Shown: positions 1 through 11,940, numbered from the stretch's first letter. The stretch is DNA of 64,000 bases from Oidiodendron maius Zn (GCA_000827325.1 KN832878.1:620001-684000); one strand, 5' to 3'. Notes: a model not told the origin generated them from the letters alone. A program made the numbers and translations.

Positions 1-980
1 CGGTATTTCTGGCGGTGATCGGAAGCAAGTCAATATTTGTCACGTGATCAAACACCTCTTCGTAGCAATACCAATGCTTCTTGGTTTACTCTCTTCTGCC
101 AAATATCATTGCTAATATATTTGAGATAAGTTTAGCTTTAGATTCATTTGATTACATAACTCGTTTTCGCTGTCGATTAAAATGCGCAAACCCCGTGACT
201 GATACCCCTCTCTCATAGGACCCGAAGAGGTAAGTGACAACGCGACAAAAGCAATATGTCAGTTTTTGTTGCACATCGCATTTCGACGGCCTTTCTTAGA
301 CTGTTGCTAGAGGCTACTAGGGCTTTTATGGGATCCTTTACTGCAGCCTCTTGGCGCCACCTTGCGAGGAGAAAAAACGAGTTGATAGGCACAGAAGAGG
401 AAGCAAAGTAGAATTGAATAGGTGCCGAATCTCAATTATAAGCTATTCTTCAACTCTTCTTGTAGGATGGCGCTCAATTGCATGCCGATTGCGTACAGCA
501 CGTCCTCTCTAATCCATGCCAATTAATACCATTTCTAGTAATTCCTGGGATAGATCCACCAAAGCCTGTCATAACTAAGGCTTTGCACAGACGCCGCAGG
601 TCATTGCGCACTAATGAACCGACAGAAGCGAGCATATCCTGGTGTCGTTAAGTACCTATGTAACACTGCTTTCGTAAGGATCGCTTCAAGTGTAATCCAT
701 GCGCGGATCTTTATTTACCCCTTTTTCGTTTCAGATATCCCACGAATGACCTTCCGGCAAACCCATCACAAGGCGATCTGGGGTGCTGGTTATTCATTTC
801 CGAACTCGGTGTTAAAAACTGCGAGTTATAGCCTCTAGTCGTGAGTCGTAATTCGTGCGGAACAAAATTTCTCCTTTCATAACAGGCTAAGTTTGTCTTC
901 TCGTCTCATATCCTACATTCCAGATTGCGATGTTTTGGCTATGCTTTACTCTGATATTGCGGGGAAAGCACAGTATTAAA

Positions 981-996
981 ATTTATATATATATAG
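981..996 (+). promoter_or_regulatory. TATA-like stretch upstream of the rhamnogalacturonase gene
   Basis: An alternating T/A run lies about 85-100 bases before the ATG at 1081, a usual distance for a fungal core promoter. Only the base composition supports this. The preceding 980 bases (1-980) hold no reading frame that I can recognise as a gene. Confidence 0.35.
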
Positions 997-1080
997 ACTG
1001 GAGCTTCCCTTGTCATGTCGCGATAGCTTATTTATATTATTTAAGCAGGCGTAGTTTGGTAATCACAATTTCTTCAAGCC

Positions 1081-2809
1081 ATGAAGCTGTTCAAAGTTGT
1101 TCCTCTCATCACGTTATCATTTGGGCGCATTGCCTCTGCTCAGTTGGCGTCTGGGTACCCCCTCGGCCCTCTGACGAGTTCAGATACAAAATGGGGTGTG
1201 AAAGTGTGCGATGTTACAAATTATGGCGCTGTGGCAGATATGTCTACAGATCTTGGTCCGCCACTCCTAGCGGCATTCAATGCTTGTAAGGATGGCGGTA
1301 TTGGTAACTGAACCTCTATTTTACAAAACAAACTTTAATCTAACCTTTTGAAGTCAATATCCCACTTGGAAATTTTGCGATGGCGACCTGGGTTACGTTG
1401 AGCGGCGGTAATGCTTGGGGTATTAATCTCGAAGGCATTATTTATCGAACTGGGTAGAATTACATTTATAAACTTGTGTATCTAATCCCGGACTAACATA
1501 ATTTATAGCACTGCTGGTGGCCACATGATCATTAGTAAGTTTAATCTCCCCAGGAATCTAAATTCGGAGCTAAGAAAATGCAGTTGAGAATTCTACCGAC
1601 TTCGAGCTCTATAGTAGCAGATCCAGCGGAGCCATTCAAGGCTATGGCTATCAATTCCACTCTCAGGGGACATATGGGTAGATATTGCTTGAATCTCCGT
1701 GAATGAAAATAACTAACGTTAGCTTAGTCCCCGACTCATCCGCCTTATCAATGTGATCAGCTTCGCCATTCATGATATCGCCCTTGTTGACTGTTAGTAT
1801 GAGAATCTCCCCTACTTGTTATTGTCTGACAGATATCCAGCACCGGCTTTCCATTTGATTCTGGATACTGTGCAAGGTGGTGAGGTGTACAATCTCATCA
1901 TACGTGGTGGTAATGAGGGTGGCCTGGATGGCATCGACGTTTGGGGCTTTAACATGTACATTCATGATGTGGAAGTTACGAACAAAGATGAATGCGTTAC
2001 GGTTAAAGCAAGTTTTGTTCCGTTCCTATACTCTCATTGCACTTTACTAACATATACAAGGATGGCAGCAATCACTTCCTCATCGAAAATATATATTGCA
2101 ACTGGAGTGGAGGCTGTGCCATTGGCTCCCTCGGGGCGGACACGAGCATTACTAAAATTACCTACAACAATATCTACACCTGGCAATCGAATCAGATGTT
2201 CATGATAAAATCGAATGGGGGCTCCGGTTCGGTTTCTGACTGCGTCTTCGAGAACTTTATAGGCCACAGTAATGCCTACTCTCTTGACATCAATGGGTAC
2301 TGGTCAGATGAGACTGCGGCAGCTGGAAATGGCGTTCTCTTCACTGATCTAACATTCAACAACTGGAAGGGAACCTGTGCGGCTGGTGCGACCAGAGCTC
2401 CTATCAATATTATCTGCCCTGATGGGAATCCCTGCGACGGGATCACCATCGAAGACTTCGCTATGTGGACTGATACGGGAAGTTATGAATACTACAAGTG
2501 CGAGAGTGCCTGGGGTAGTGGAGGCTGTCTGAGAGGTGGGAGTGCGCACACAAGCTTTGCAGTTAGCACTGTAACTGTCACTGCAGCACCGTGAGTTACC
2601 ACTGAACCCTTAAAGTCTCATTTTTTGGCCTATGATCACGTAGAATATTATATTTACTGATAATACCCGATAGGTCCGGCTATTCGGCAGCAAAGATGCC
2701 TAGTGACCTGCCAAGTGGATTGGGGATCACTACCAGTATTGCCATTCCGACTGTCCCAACTACGTTCTTTCCGGGTGCAACGCCGGCAACTAAGAGAGCA
2801 TATCCATAA
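1081..2809 (+). CDS. Rhamnogalacturonan hydrolase, glycoside hydrolase family 28, secreted
   Basis: This endo-hydrolase would cut the rhamnose-galacturonate backbone of pectin outside the cell. Eight exons fit: 1081-1303, 1354-1453, 1509-1534, 1584-1677, 1728-1792, 1841-2007, 2061-2590 and 2674-2809, giving 446 residues with no stop. The start is an ATG followed by a typical signal peptide ending in ASAQ-like residues (RIASAQ). GH28 landmarks are visible: [14 protein letters not shown], then NKDECVTVK with the catalytic Asp region, then [12 protein letters not shown], then SNGGSGSV. The tail, with [11 protein letters not shown] and a Pro/Thr-rich end, matches fungal rhamnogalacturonases (rhgA/rhgB type), not polygalacturonases. 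The intron at 2008-2060 uses a GC donor (GCAAGT) with a good TACTAAC branch site. All other introns are GT..AG. The gene looks intact and stands alone, with no pectin gene next to it. Exact splice choices are my inference from homology. Confidence 0.9.
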
Positions 2810-3669
2810 GTAGAGTTAGGAGAAGAGCTTCAGTCGCACCACAAATTACCACTTTGACAGGGTCAGGAAGAAACATCATGTCTCTCGTCGGAGCCCGAGT
2901 ATGGAATTTGGGCATATTGAATAAGTGACAGTCAGAAGTGCACGTATCTTTTGTTTGCGCTAATCCAATCTCCTTGTGTAAAATAAAATCAAAATTCGGA
3001 GTGCATTTATGGCACACTCAAATATAGCGTATCCCAGAACTCTAAACGCACATGCATGTTCCTTCTGACAGCTTGCCCGAATTCTTTTATATAGCTTGGC
3101 AATGAATATACTTGAATATAACTGTCTACGTAGCGCCGGACAACAAGTGTCTAATTTCCTAAACTTTTGGTTTACCATAAACATATAGGCATGCTGCCAT
3201 TTAGAATACTACAGCAGAGGTTTGCGCCTCGAGTGCCATTGCCATAAAGTATCTCCGTCCTTGATAAATGTTTCCATTATTATTAGGCATCTATGATATA
3301 AAGGACTCTTCTAACTGGACTTATAGGAACTTAGAATTTATGTAACAATATCTCAACTTAGTCTCTTTTAGCCAAAAATTAGTATCATACATTAGGCTAG
3401 AGGAATATAGCCTAGGAAAGAGAGCAACTAGATACAGCTCTAAAATTACCCAACTCTATAACAGGGAACAGAGGATAAGGGGCGCAGTAAACTGCCCAAT
3501 AATAGATCAATCTCACCTAGTTGGGCCGCAGGTCTAGCTAGGAGAGGCCATCTATTTGCATCTACGTGTATTAGTACCGGTTTACGAGACCTATCGCTAT
3601 TACTTTCGAAATGGATTAGAAACTGGCGATTAGTGACCCGCCTTGTCCTTGCTCTCCTTTATTCTCGCT
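2810..3669. other. Intergenic, no gene seen
   Basis: This AT-rich stretch holds only short frames without recognisable families. It separates the rhamnogalacturonase from a decayed methyltransferase on the opposite strand. Confidence 0.6.
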
Positions 3670-4290
3670 CTAAAGCCTGTCTAGGCACTTCCATGCAGGC
3701 AGCTCGCACTGTATCGCCGCATACCAGGCATCCTCCTTTTCGGCCCCTTTCTCTATGGCGAGCAGCGTCTGCTGGATCTCGTCCTCAGTGATGTCATTGT
3801 CAAGCCAGTTCTGCTGGAAGGCGTCTCCCTGTTGCAGTTGACTGGCGCCGCGCTAGGCCAACCACTGTCGGGTTTCTGGCCCCGAGTAAACTGAAGTTGA
3901 GGCACCGATACCTGAAGAGGTGAGAGCAGTATATGATATCGAACATATCGTCGAGATATATTAGCCCCTCCCAGGATGTTTCCTTCGTCGAACATGACGA
4001 ATGCCTGGCCTTTGGGTAGGGACGTTGGCCTCGGCTGCCACTTTGCTCGCCTTCTGGAAGACCTCTACGGAGATATCGACACCGACTGTCGCGCCTTCGC
4101 TAGCATACCTGGACAAGCCCGTAGTGATGTTGCCAGGCCCGCAGCCGACGTCGAGAATGTGGTCAGTTTTCTTGATAGCAGTAGGGGGTAGGTGGTATCT
4201 GACTTGGCCGTGCGCGACAGGTGAGTTGCGACGGTGCAGTTGAAGTAGCCCTCTGTGTAATTACTCGGTTGACTGCGATACGCCATGTTT
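3670..4290 (-). pseudogene. Decayed SAM-dependent methyltransferase (UbiE/COQ5-like fold)
   Basis: Read on the minus strand, pieces of one methyltransferase appear in order but in different frames. First comes YTEGY..AT.LSRTA (about 4280-4200). Next, in another frame, is the SAM-binding motif HILDVGCGPGNITTGLSRYA followed by GATVGVDIS (about 4180-4070). A third part reads DEGNILGG (about 3990). Last is a C-terminal piece, ITEDEIQQTLLAIEKG with DAWYAAIQCELPAWK, ending at a stop at 3670-3672. Fungal enzymes of this family are about 270-290 residues and methylate secondary metabolites or quinones. Introns alone do not repair the frame changes, and several shifts lie inside conserved motifs, so this is a pseudogene. 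No start codon can be assigned. Confidence 0.75.
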
Positions 4291-5194
4291 GCCACTCTTG
4301 GATAGCGGGGTCAATATCTTACAAAGTGAAGGCTGTTATATTTATATCCATCGACTCGCCTCCTAAATTTGTTGGACGAAGGACTGTGCGGGACAACCGG
4401 CAGGTGTGGTGCGAATGCTGTAGATACACTGACTTGCCAAGTGTCTCGTCAGATGATAGCCGCGTCTATTTTAAGGCCCGAGAGTTGCTATTAATGTTAA
4501 GACTCTTGAATGGTGAATATGCGACTACATTGCGAACACTTGCTGACTTCCCTCCATCTGTACCTGTACAGGAGCTCAGCCTTGTAAATGCACGTCTTTC
4601 TGCCTAACTTACCCCACCCCACCAATCCTGCTAAGACTCGGTAAGCGCTGCCGTCTAAGTAGGCTGTACGTTTTACAGCCTTAGTTTGTATGCACCAACT
4701 GGACGGGAGAAGACTTTTGAAGACAATCCTTCATAGAATGCAAAGAATTGTTGCTGAAACAGTTTATGAGTAGTTTTGTGTGGGTGTTGCTGTATGAATA
4801 TTTTCGATTGAGTGTTGTCCCAAGGAATTGAGGCTCGCGGCGAGGCGCGTAGCTGAAATTATCCTTGCCGGCGATTCTGCAGGAGACACATCCGCCCGAG
4901 CCCGGAGCGCTCTGAGTGGCCATGTTTGGGGCAATATGGCCCTTAATTTATATTACAGTGTGGGCGCTTGCTTCCATTGGCAGAGAGTGCCCCGAGTATT
5001 TAGAGAGTAGCCTGAATATGTCGAAGCCTTGCTGTCAAAAATGACACGTCGAGTGGCAACGCTGCTAGACCGGGCGACGCTGATGTTGGATCTGTTTCAG
5101 CGCCCTGTACCTTGAGTTGCGGTGCCTCCAATATTTTCAGGGTTGTTGTGCTTCTCTTCTATCTAAAGAATTAGTTCGTCTCTATCGCAAACAC
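4291..5194. other. Intergenic, no gene seen
   Basis: Several overlapping short frames occur on both strands, but none shows a recognisable domain or a consistent splice model. The last part is probably the promoter of the modin-like gene. Confidence 0.5.
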
Positions 5195-7073
5195 ATGGGC
5201 AACATGGCCTCCAACGACAACACCCTCAATTTGACATACGCTGCTCTTGCTATTTCGATTGGTGCATTTATCCTGTCTATATTGCAGGCATTGTTAGCTT
5301 ATTTACAGTTCGACACTCCAGCAGCTGGGTCAGCTTCCTCTGTTAACCCAGGATACTCACCAGGACCATCGCTACAACAGCAGCAGCGGCTTTCCCTGGA
5401 GCAAGCACGACTTCGAACACAGACCACAACAACAGCGCCTGGCCACACCACAGTAGTACAACAGTCGCCGACACCACCGCAGGCAGCCCTACAGCAGGCA
5501 TCACAAACACCAAATTCGAATACACAACGAAATAGCGATAGCAGACTGCAGTCATTGTGGAAGAAAATTGTAAAGGAGCGTGGATTTGAAGTTGCTGTGG
5601 TTGGAATCATTCTTGCCGTTATCGTAATGGCGCCGACATTCGGCTCATATGCCACTGGGGTATGGTCCTCTGCTAAGGACTACCAGGACTGGTGTAAGAG
5701 CGAGAAGGTGGGATCCTTTGTCTGGAATTGAGCAGATCACAGACTTACAAATTTCTCACTTCCAGAGCGCGAATCATACATTTACTCGTGTCTGCAGCCT
5801 GATTGTGAACAGGCCTTTACCTCCGCCCCCCGGACTGGACCAAGTATTCAAGGACATCGCGCAGCCAGAGCCGATACCAGCGAGGTTGGCAAGAGACGAT
5901 GCTCGGAAGAGGTGATAGGAGAGCTATGGGCCGAAAAGACTACAAGAAAGTTCAAATGGCGAGAATGGAGATACCAAATCTTCTTTGAAGTACCAGTCTT
6001 TTATACTGCTCCACCAGGGTATATATACAATTGCTATCGCGCATATCTGTGTTTTAACATGTAGCTAAATCAAACATAGAATTACCATAGGGCCTCTTAC
6101 CAAATTGAAGCCGAAAGTACAGCTGCTCGACCGCTTTCGGCGAAGTTCCGATGCGGAGCCAGACGGTAAGGACAGCCAGACCTTTCAGGACAGGGCCATC
6201 CCAATGGAGGTTATTGAAATCCAGAAACATGTTCAGCCTATTTACAAGATCACCGGCACGAAAAATTCTTGCAAGCATACCATGACCAAATTCAGTAACA
6301 GAGACGAGAAATGGGCAAATGTCCACACAGCAGAGGATGAAGGATGTTCATGGGTCCTGCTCTTGGATGCGCTCCAAGGGCAGGAGAAGGCATCGCGTGA
6401 ATGGGATCGAGCAGATGAACTGGGAACAAAGCACACAATCTGCTATTTAATACAAAGGAAAAGACGCTGCTGGGACTTTATACCTCTCAATGTTACGAAA
6501 TCTTTTGCAACGACAACCATCTGTCATCTTGTAGAGATGATGTCGATGTTAGGTTTGATCTGGAAAGAGTTTGACGTAAGAAGGTCATCTTTGAGTGCTG
6601 AGGGCAATGGTTATATGTTAAGAGGCGAATATGTGCCAGTCCTCGGTATTCTGACCAGGTTCTTCCGCTTATCGAAACCAGAGCACAGAGAGAACAGGAT
6701 TATTCCTTGTAACGAGATCAAGCGACTGTGTTTTGGGGAAGTGCCATCACTATTTGATACCATAGAGGAGAATTTGCGGGTTGGTCCAGGTCGATTGGAA
6801 TACTGCCTCAAACGTTTGCTTCCAGATCTGGATGAAACGCATCGAAACCCCTTTTTGGATCCAATTGCAAGACCGCCAAGGCCCTTCATGTTCCCGAGTA
6901 AGTTCTTAGTCAAGAATCTTGCGTCTTTTCCTTATCACATATTAGTCACATTTGAGCTTATTGCTATGTTGGCAAAATCTCCAATGATAGCACAAGTGGC
7001 TAAGACGATGTTGGTAATGATTGTAATTTTTTCGAACAAACTCATTCCGGCCACCCTCGCCCTCTCCCCTTGA
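5195..7073 (+). CDS. Modin-like membrane protein
   Basis: A three-exon model (5195-5707, 5768-6018, 6080-7073) gives 585 residues without a stop. The N-terminus has a hydrophobic segment (LTYAALAISIGAFILSIL, about residues 11-32), then a Gln/Thr/Pro-rich linker. A second membrane segment (VAVVGIILAVIVMAP) follows near residue 140. After the first intron the protein reads KRRCSEEVIGELWAEKTTRK, FKWREWRYQIFFE, and later WVLLLDALQGQEKASREW, KRRCWDFIP and a FATTTICHLVEM block. From memory, that order and wording match the fungal family annotated as 'modin', whose biochemical function is not known to me. The first ATG of exon 1 (MGNMASNDN) is preferred over an upstream frame extension. The intron 2 donor (GTATAT) and both acceptors are weak, so the boundaries are inferred. 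The C-terminus runs up to low-complexity DNA and may be extended or altered relative to relatives. Confidence 0.7.
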
Positions 7074-7470
7074 TCTCCCGTCTTGCCCTTCCGTCCTTGC
7101 TCCCCCTTTCTCCTCTTTCTCCCCTTTTCCCTCTTCCCCCCTTTCCCCATTAGGCCCCTCTCTCCTTGCTGACCCGCAGGCCTAGCGCTACTACCTCTAC
7201 CGCTGCCACTGCCTCTACCGCTGTCACTGCCTCTACCGCTGCCACTGCCTCTATGCCTTCTGCTGCAGATATTGCTCTTGCTACCGCCGCTGCCGCTGTT
7301 GCTGTTACTGCTGCAGCAGATTCTCTTTAGAATAATCGTTATTGGCATCAACGATAGTATTAACTCTAAATACGCGGTTAGAAATATCGTGACATAGGAA
7401 GATGAGGTAAAGAAAGGAAAGGAGAGGAAAGGAGAGGAAAGGAAAGGAAAGGAGAGGAGAGGAAAAGAAA
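7074..7470. repeat. Low-complexity DNA: polypyrimidine and CTGCCACTGCCTCTACCG-type repeats, then GA-rich tract
   Basis: From 7074 to about 7150 the + strand is almost pure C/T. From 7190 to 7260 an 18-30 base unit (CTACCGCTGCCACTGCCT) recurs about three times. From 7400 to 7465 there is a GGAAAGGAGA-type purine tract. On the minus strand the first part reads as a Gly-rich, collagen-like frame, discussed among the findings. Confidence 0.7.
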
Positions 7471-7848
7471 GAAGCTTTTACCGCAAAGTCAGGCCGGCGA
7501 AGGCCATAGTGAGATGATCTATGCTATTCGAGCATGAATATGCTGTTTCATATATTAATTAGAGTATTGAAGTACTTATGTTGGTTATTATTTTTGTGAC
7601 TAAAGAGAAAGAGGAGAAATGAATCTAAATTTTCTAGTCATATACATACGTAGGTGCTCTTTCCTTCCCATTAGAGGCAGGGACATCGATGTACAATTAA
7701 ACACGTCGTTATGATCGTCAGTCTGCTCCTGCTGATTTTTGACACACGTCTCTTCGTAAAACACAAGCTGGGTGCAGCATCAGAATGAGATGGGACCCTC
7801 CTTTCGTGCCTTAAGTTTTAAAGCAATAATATTATTAGAAATAACAGT

Positions 7849-8462
7849 CTACTGTTTCTTAGTACATGAGTACTTATCTGGCTGCCCGCGGTGACTATGG
7901 TAGATGCAGCGATCTTTGTTCCATGGTGCATTTAATATCCTTCCTTGCTCATATTCAACTATAACGTGACGAGATAATTGGTGATAAAACTCTTTAGGTA
8001 TATCATCTGCTATAGTATTCTCTTTGCCACGAAATATTGCCCAATAGTCATAGAGCATTCGTCGTAGTAGAGAGTCGGGGAGGGTATTAGATATGACATA
8101 ACTGATACTTATGGGATCTATGCCAACACATCGCGCGTAAGATTGAACATATAGATTGCATCTCGCGATTAAAATATCCATAACCGAATTTTGAAATTCC
8201 TCCACTAGTAGGAAATCGCCAAGGACATAACACTTAAGAAGTCGGATTATATATGCTGCATCTGAAATGTATTTGTCGAGATTTAGAGCGAGAACTTCCG
8301 TAAGAGTCATGCTTTCTATATCTCCTAGCTCTAACCAAGTCAAGAAAGTTTTAAAGATAGAAGGTTCGACATCTTCTAGTGTAATAGTGTTCGTTTTGCC
8401 GCTTTCCCAGAGTTTATTACAGGCTCCTTTAAAAAAACTAGATGATCTGCATATTACTCCTC
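7849..8462 (-). pseudogene. BTB/POZ-domain protein, N-terminally truncated
   Basis: The open frame reads, in order, CRSSSFFKGACNKLWESGK, TNTITLEDVEPSIFKTFLTW, then an alpha-helical part with KCYVLGDFLLVEEFQNSVM. These are the second half of a fungal BTB domain (S-FF--A----W-E-- followed by D-P--F--F--WL) and the helices that follow it. The frame opens after a possible acceptor (TATAG at about 8463, with a CTAAC branch site upstream), so one or more 5' exons are expected. In the roughly 150 bases upstream I could not find the missing N-terminal strand that would read as 'D-TI-CG---F-VHK'. Either the first exon is distant or it has been lost; I favour loss. BTB domains mediate protein dimerisation, but the target is unknown. 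Confidence 0.6.
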
Positions 8463-8814
8463 TATATCAAAACAGTAGTTAGTAAGTGCTAAACTTAGGT
8501 ATTGCTAAAACTCAAATACAATACGATATCGCTTTTTAAGCTCGTGAAAAGAGACGTTAGAACTACTCTGAATACAAATTTATAGATTTCCTGAAACTGA
8601 ATCACGTTGTCAGGTATCTCTCATGCGGGGTGAAAGGATCGGCCTGATAATAGGTATTTAATAGGAAATTGAGCAGTAGCTACAGCCTCACTGGAGGCTC
8701 ACTAGCAAAGAGTAGTGACAGATTTGTATTCAAAAACAGCGGACTGATCCCTGGCTATTCCTGAGTGATGCCGCCACTCATTATATATGGAATGTACAGA
8801 GTCAGCTCTGCCAG

Positions 8815-8872
8815 AGTCTAACTCGTGCCACGTAGCTAGGGGCAATCTCCCTACGATTTCCTAGGTATGCAA
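8815..8872 (+). repeat. Partial copy of dispersed repeat (see 27835 and 34423)
   Basis: The words CTCGTGCCACGTAGCTAGGGGC and then ATTTCCTAGGTATGC match the middle of the longer repeats at 27.9 kb and 34.5 kb with a few differences. Only this ~58 base core is shared. Confidence 0.55.
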
Positions 8873-10198
8873 AATTGACACAGGTATTCATATTTATGTA
8901 TACTGTTCACTTACTTAGGGAAAAAGAAGAGCTTCTTTTGTGGGCCAACAAGGATTTTTAAGGAGGGAGAAAAGATTTCTCTGTCATTATTATTAGTAAA
9001 TAGTAATCAATAGAAAATGAAATCTCACGTAGACAAATGTCCTTCAGAAGATGACCACATTGTAAGGGAGCAAATGCACTCTATAGACAAATTTCGTGGT
9101 TACTGAGAGTATATTTGGGTTGAGAAGAGAAAGTTTTCTGGTGTAAACGGGATAGGTTCTAAATATTTAGCAATATATATTATAGTCTAGGTATCTTATT
9201 AGAGTCATGAAGGTCTTAGCGTTTAGTTTAGTGATATTTACTAATTTACCAGGCTAACACGCTGTCACGATAATGACATGCGTCTGGAGGATAACACAAT
9301 CATTAGGACTGCGATTATTTAGCTAAAGCTTAATGAACCGCCTAGTTATATACACTTTACATCATTATTAGAACATGTATAGAGTTGACGATTTGATTTA
9401 CCATTATGACTAAACATGGACAGGAAACCGCGGTAACCCGGGAGGTGTTGCTGAAGCTCATACTTATAAACCAGGATCTTCTTGAACAAAAGTAGATTGA
9501 TTCATAATTAATTATCTAATACCATTTCGGAGTAACAACCTCTTAACCCCTGTCTAATTCCTTTCTTATTAATGATAGCTATTTTTGTCCTTATACTACA
9601 GAGAAATAGAGTTAAGAGTTATAGTCGTCACCTAATTAATAGTAACGTCATCCGAATTTTACGAAAGCCACCTGCATATGGCATATGGTAAAACCTGTAG
9701 CACTTTTTATTATACTAACTAGAGTAAACCATAGAGATAAGCTGTAGCTGTCACCTGAATATTGTCGTCAACACTAAAAGAGATCCGCCCAAATGACCGC
9801 GTGATTAGCCTAGAGGATGTTGCCCAATGCTCAGCAAGCTGCTGTATATCAAAAAATTCATCAAAAGTGCTCGTATCCAAACATTGCCTTGGGCATTTGG
9901 ATGGATTGTACTTCTTCAAGTACTTCACACTATAATCGCCGATGCTTCCTCGGCCTCGAATGTCACTGCTTAACCTCATGTACTAGCGAACTAAAATCGA
10001 CCTAGGTGTAGGAGGTAGTACATTAGAAATCTCTTCTTACAATAAGATTATCTTCCTTTTATCTTTACTAAAGTTCCCCTCTCTTCTTCTGTCTGATGTT
10101 CGCGCTTTGTTGATGCGATTACGCAAAGGTTGTAAACTATGGTGCCGCTTAATGTCTATAAATCTTAGATTCTCAGTCGGATACTGTATATCTTGATT
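8873..10198. other. AT-rich gene-poor DNA
   Basis: Both strands are dense in stop codons and TA steps. The only frame of note is an 86-codon one on the minus strand (9719-9979) that I cannot assign. The composition is what RIP-decayed repeats look like, but no parent element is recognisable. Confidence 0.5.
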
Positions 10199-10560
10199 TA
10201 TCTAAATACTACTAATGCAAGAGGCCCGATTTTGAGCTTCCATTTCTGCTTCTGGGCAGTTCTTAGGCCTCTTTCGCAGATAGTGAAGGCAGCTTCTGTC
10301 ATTTCGAGGCGGAGAGCTCCCATCCTCCACGTAGCCCTTATTGTCCGCACGAGTTCCGTCCTCGTCGTTGGAAATGTCAACTGTATCCTACTTCTCCTGT
10401 GGATCCTCGCCGAGGGCGATGGTGGAGAGACAGCGTCTATCTATGCCTAGTAGACTGCCCGGCCAGTCATCGTTTATGCCAACAGCGGCAAGAGTGGTGG
10501 ATTGCGCAGTTCTGCCATCATGGGCGACTTTAGGGCCTCGTTGGCTGGAAATCATTATCT
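10199..10560 (-). pseudogene. Possible decayed coding exon, unknown family
   Basis: On the minus strand a frame of about 118 codons is interrupted by a single TAG (10388-10390). It reads with coding-like composition, including SLLGIDRRCLSTIALGEDP before the stop and SSPPRNDRSCLHYLRKR after it. The stretch is markedly GC-richer than its surroundings. I do not recognise the family and no start or splice sites are convincing. It may be a relic exon of a regulatory protein. Confidence 0.3.
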
Positions 10561-10881
10561 AATTAGGCTTAGAAGCAGTAGTAGATCTGCTTTCGGATGT
10601 GGTACAGGTACCACTCAGGTGGTCAGTAAGGGTCACTTTGCCTATCTAATAAACTGGTATCGCCTGTGTTTTCTCATCTGAAGATATGGCAAGTGCTCAT
10701 GAGAAGTGATGCGAAGGATACGTGAAGTGATGGGCATAATGTGGGCAATGGAAAATATAGTGGATATCGATCTACGAGCTATGTTAGTGGAGTTCAATGC
10801 ATACTCGGTCTCAATAGAGAGGAGATTTAGTTAAAACGTAGGCTCAAGTGTTATTTTATTCTGAAAGTCGTTGTCTCGTCT

Positions 10882-11940
10882 CTAGGGTGTTTCCGCGACA
10901 TTGTACACCAGCTTCTGGCCACTAACCTGCTGTCGCCTCAATAAATCCAATCCATCTATCACTCCCTTCAGTCCGTCCTTGCCCACAACGTAAGGATGCA
11001 CCTTGATCTTGTCATCGGCAAGCAGCTTCTCGGCAAGGGACCAGAACTGCTCTGCAAAAGCCCTATTTTCTGGCTGTGCGGGAAATTTGTGAGGACCAAA
11101 CATGAAATCTTCACCTAAGAGAGTGTAGGCAAGGGCAAATCTCGAATTAATATCCTTACGAGGTAAAGAAACTTGAAGAAGGGCGGTGTTTTCGCCGCCC
11201 TCCGTGGAGACAGCATCGGCACATAAATTGGCGCTTGACTCGATAGATATAGTGTCGAAAACAAACTTGAGCTTATTGTTCGTGAACTTGCGGATCTCGG
11301 CGGCAGCATTGGGATCCTTATAATCGAAAGCAGCATCGGCTCCTAGGCTCTTAACCAGATCATGGTTGTGAGGGGAGCATGTGGTAATAACCTGATAGTT
11401 TGACAGCTTAGCCATCTGGATCGCCAGCGTCCCCGTAGCCGTAGAACCACCGTAGATAAGTAAAGGTTCCGGCTGAGCGACTGGATCTGAGGGAGGAGCT
11501 AATTTTAAGCTCTGGTACAAAACTTGGCCAACAGTGCTCATTCTGATCCCCAATGTGGCCGCCTCCTGGAAGCTGAGATTGTCCGGGATGTGGATCTAGA
11601 GATCGCCCTTCACGACAATGTACTCTGCAAAAGCGCCATCTTCGAGCTGGACGGCATTGCCTCCGTGTGCGAAACCGCACACGCGGTCGCCCTTCTTGAA
11701 TGGCTTCTTCACATCTTTGCCGACCTCCTCGACAATGCCGGCATAGTCGCATCCTATGAGGGCTTCTGGAGGTGCGAAGTAGTCTACATGTTTCCAGTCG
11801 GTGGGATTGAGAGCTACAGCAACGGTCTTAACGAGTATGTAGTCGTCGCGGAGGGTGGGAACGGGTCGATCACTGATCAGCTCCGCCTTCTTAAGAGCCA
11901 CCACTACGACGGCCCTTTGAGCGTTTGGGACGAAAGACAT
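10882..11940 (-). pseudogene. Zinc-independent MDR enoyl reductase / alcohol dehydrogenase-like gene with one nonsense codon
   Basis: The frame from the ATG at 11940 to the stop at 10882 is 353 codons, the usual length for fungal medium-chain reductases of the trans-enoyl reductase type. It is a single uninterrupted frame except for a TAG at 11596-11598. Before the stop lie LVKTVAVALNPTDWKHVDY, IGCDYAGIVEEVG and DGAFAEYIVVKGDL. After it come IHIPDNLSFQEAATLG, LLIYGGSTATGTLAIQMAK (the nucleotide-binding loop) and HDLVKSLGADAAFDY. The site of the stop is normally Gln in this family, so CAG-to-TAG is the simplest reading. The family reduces double bonds or carbonyls with NADPH, often beside polyketide synthases, but none is present here. 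Apart from this codon the gene looks functional, so the loss is recent, or the codon is an assembly error. Confidence 0.8.

Noticed and set aside
930-1289. 119-codon frame overlapping the rhamnogalacturonase start
   Set aside because: It is out of frame with the conserved signal peptide and first exon, and has no known domain.
7400-7465. GA-rich tract as a possible CRISPR-like array or regulatory satellite
   Set aside because: It is a simple purine microsatellite without spacers.
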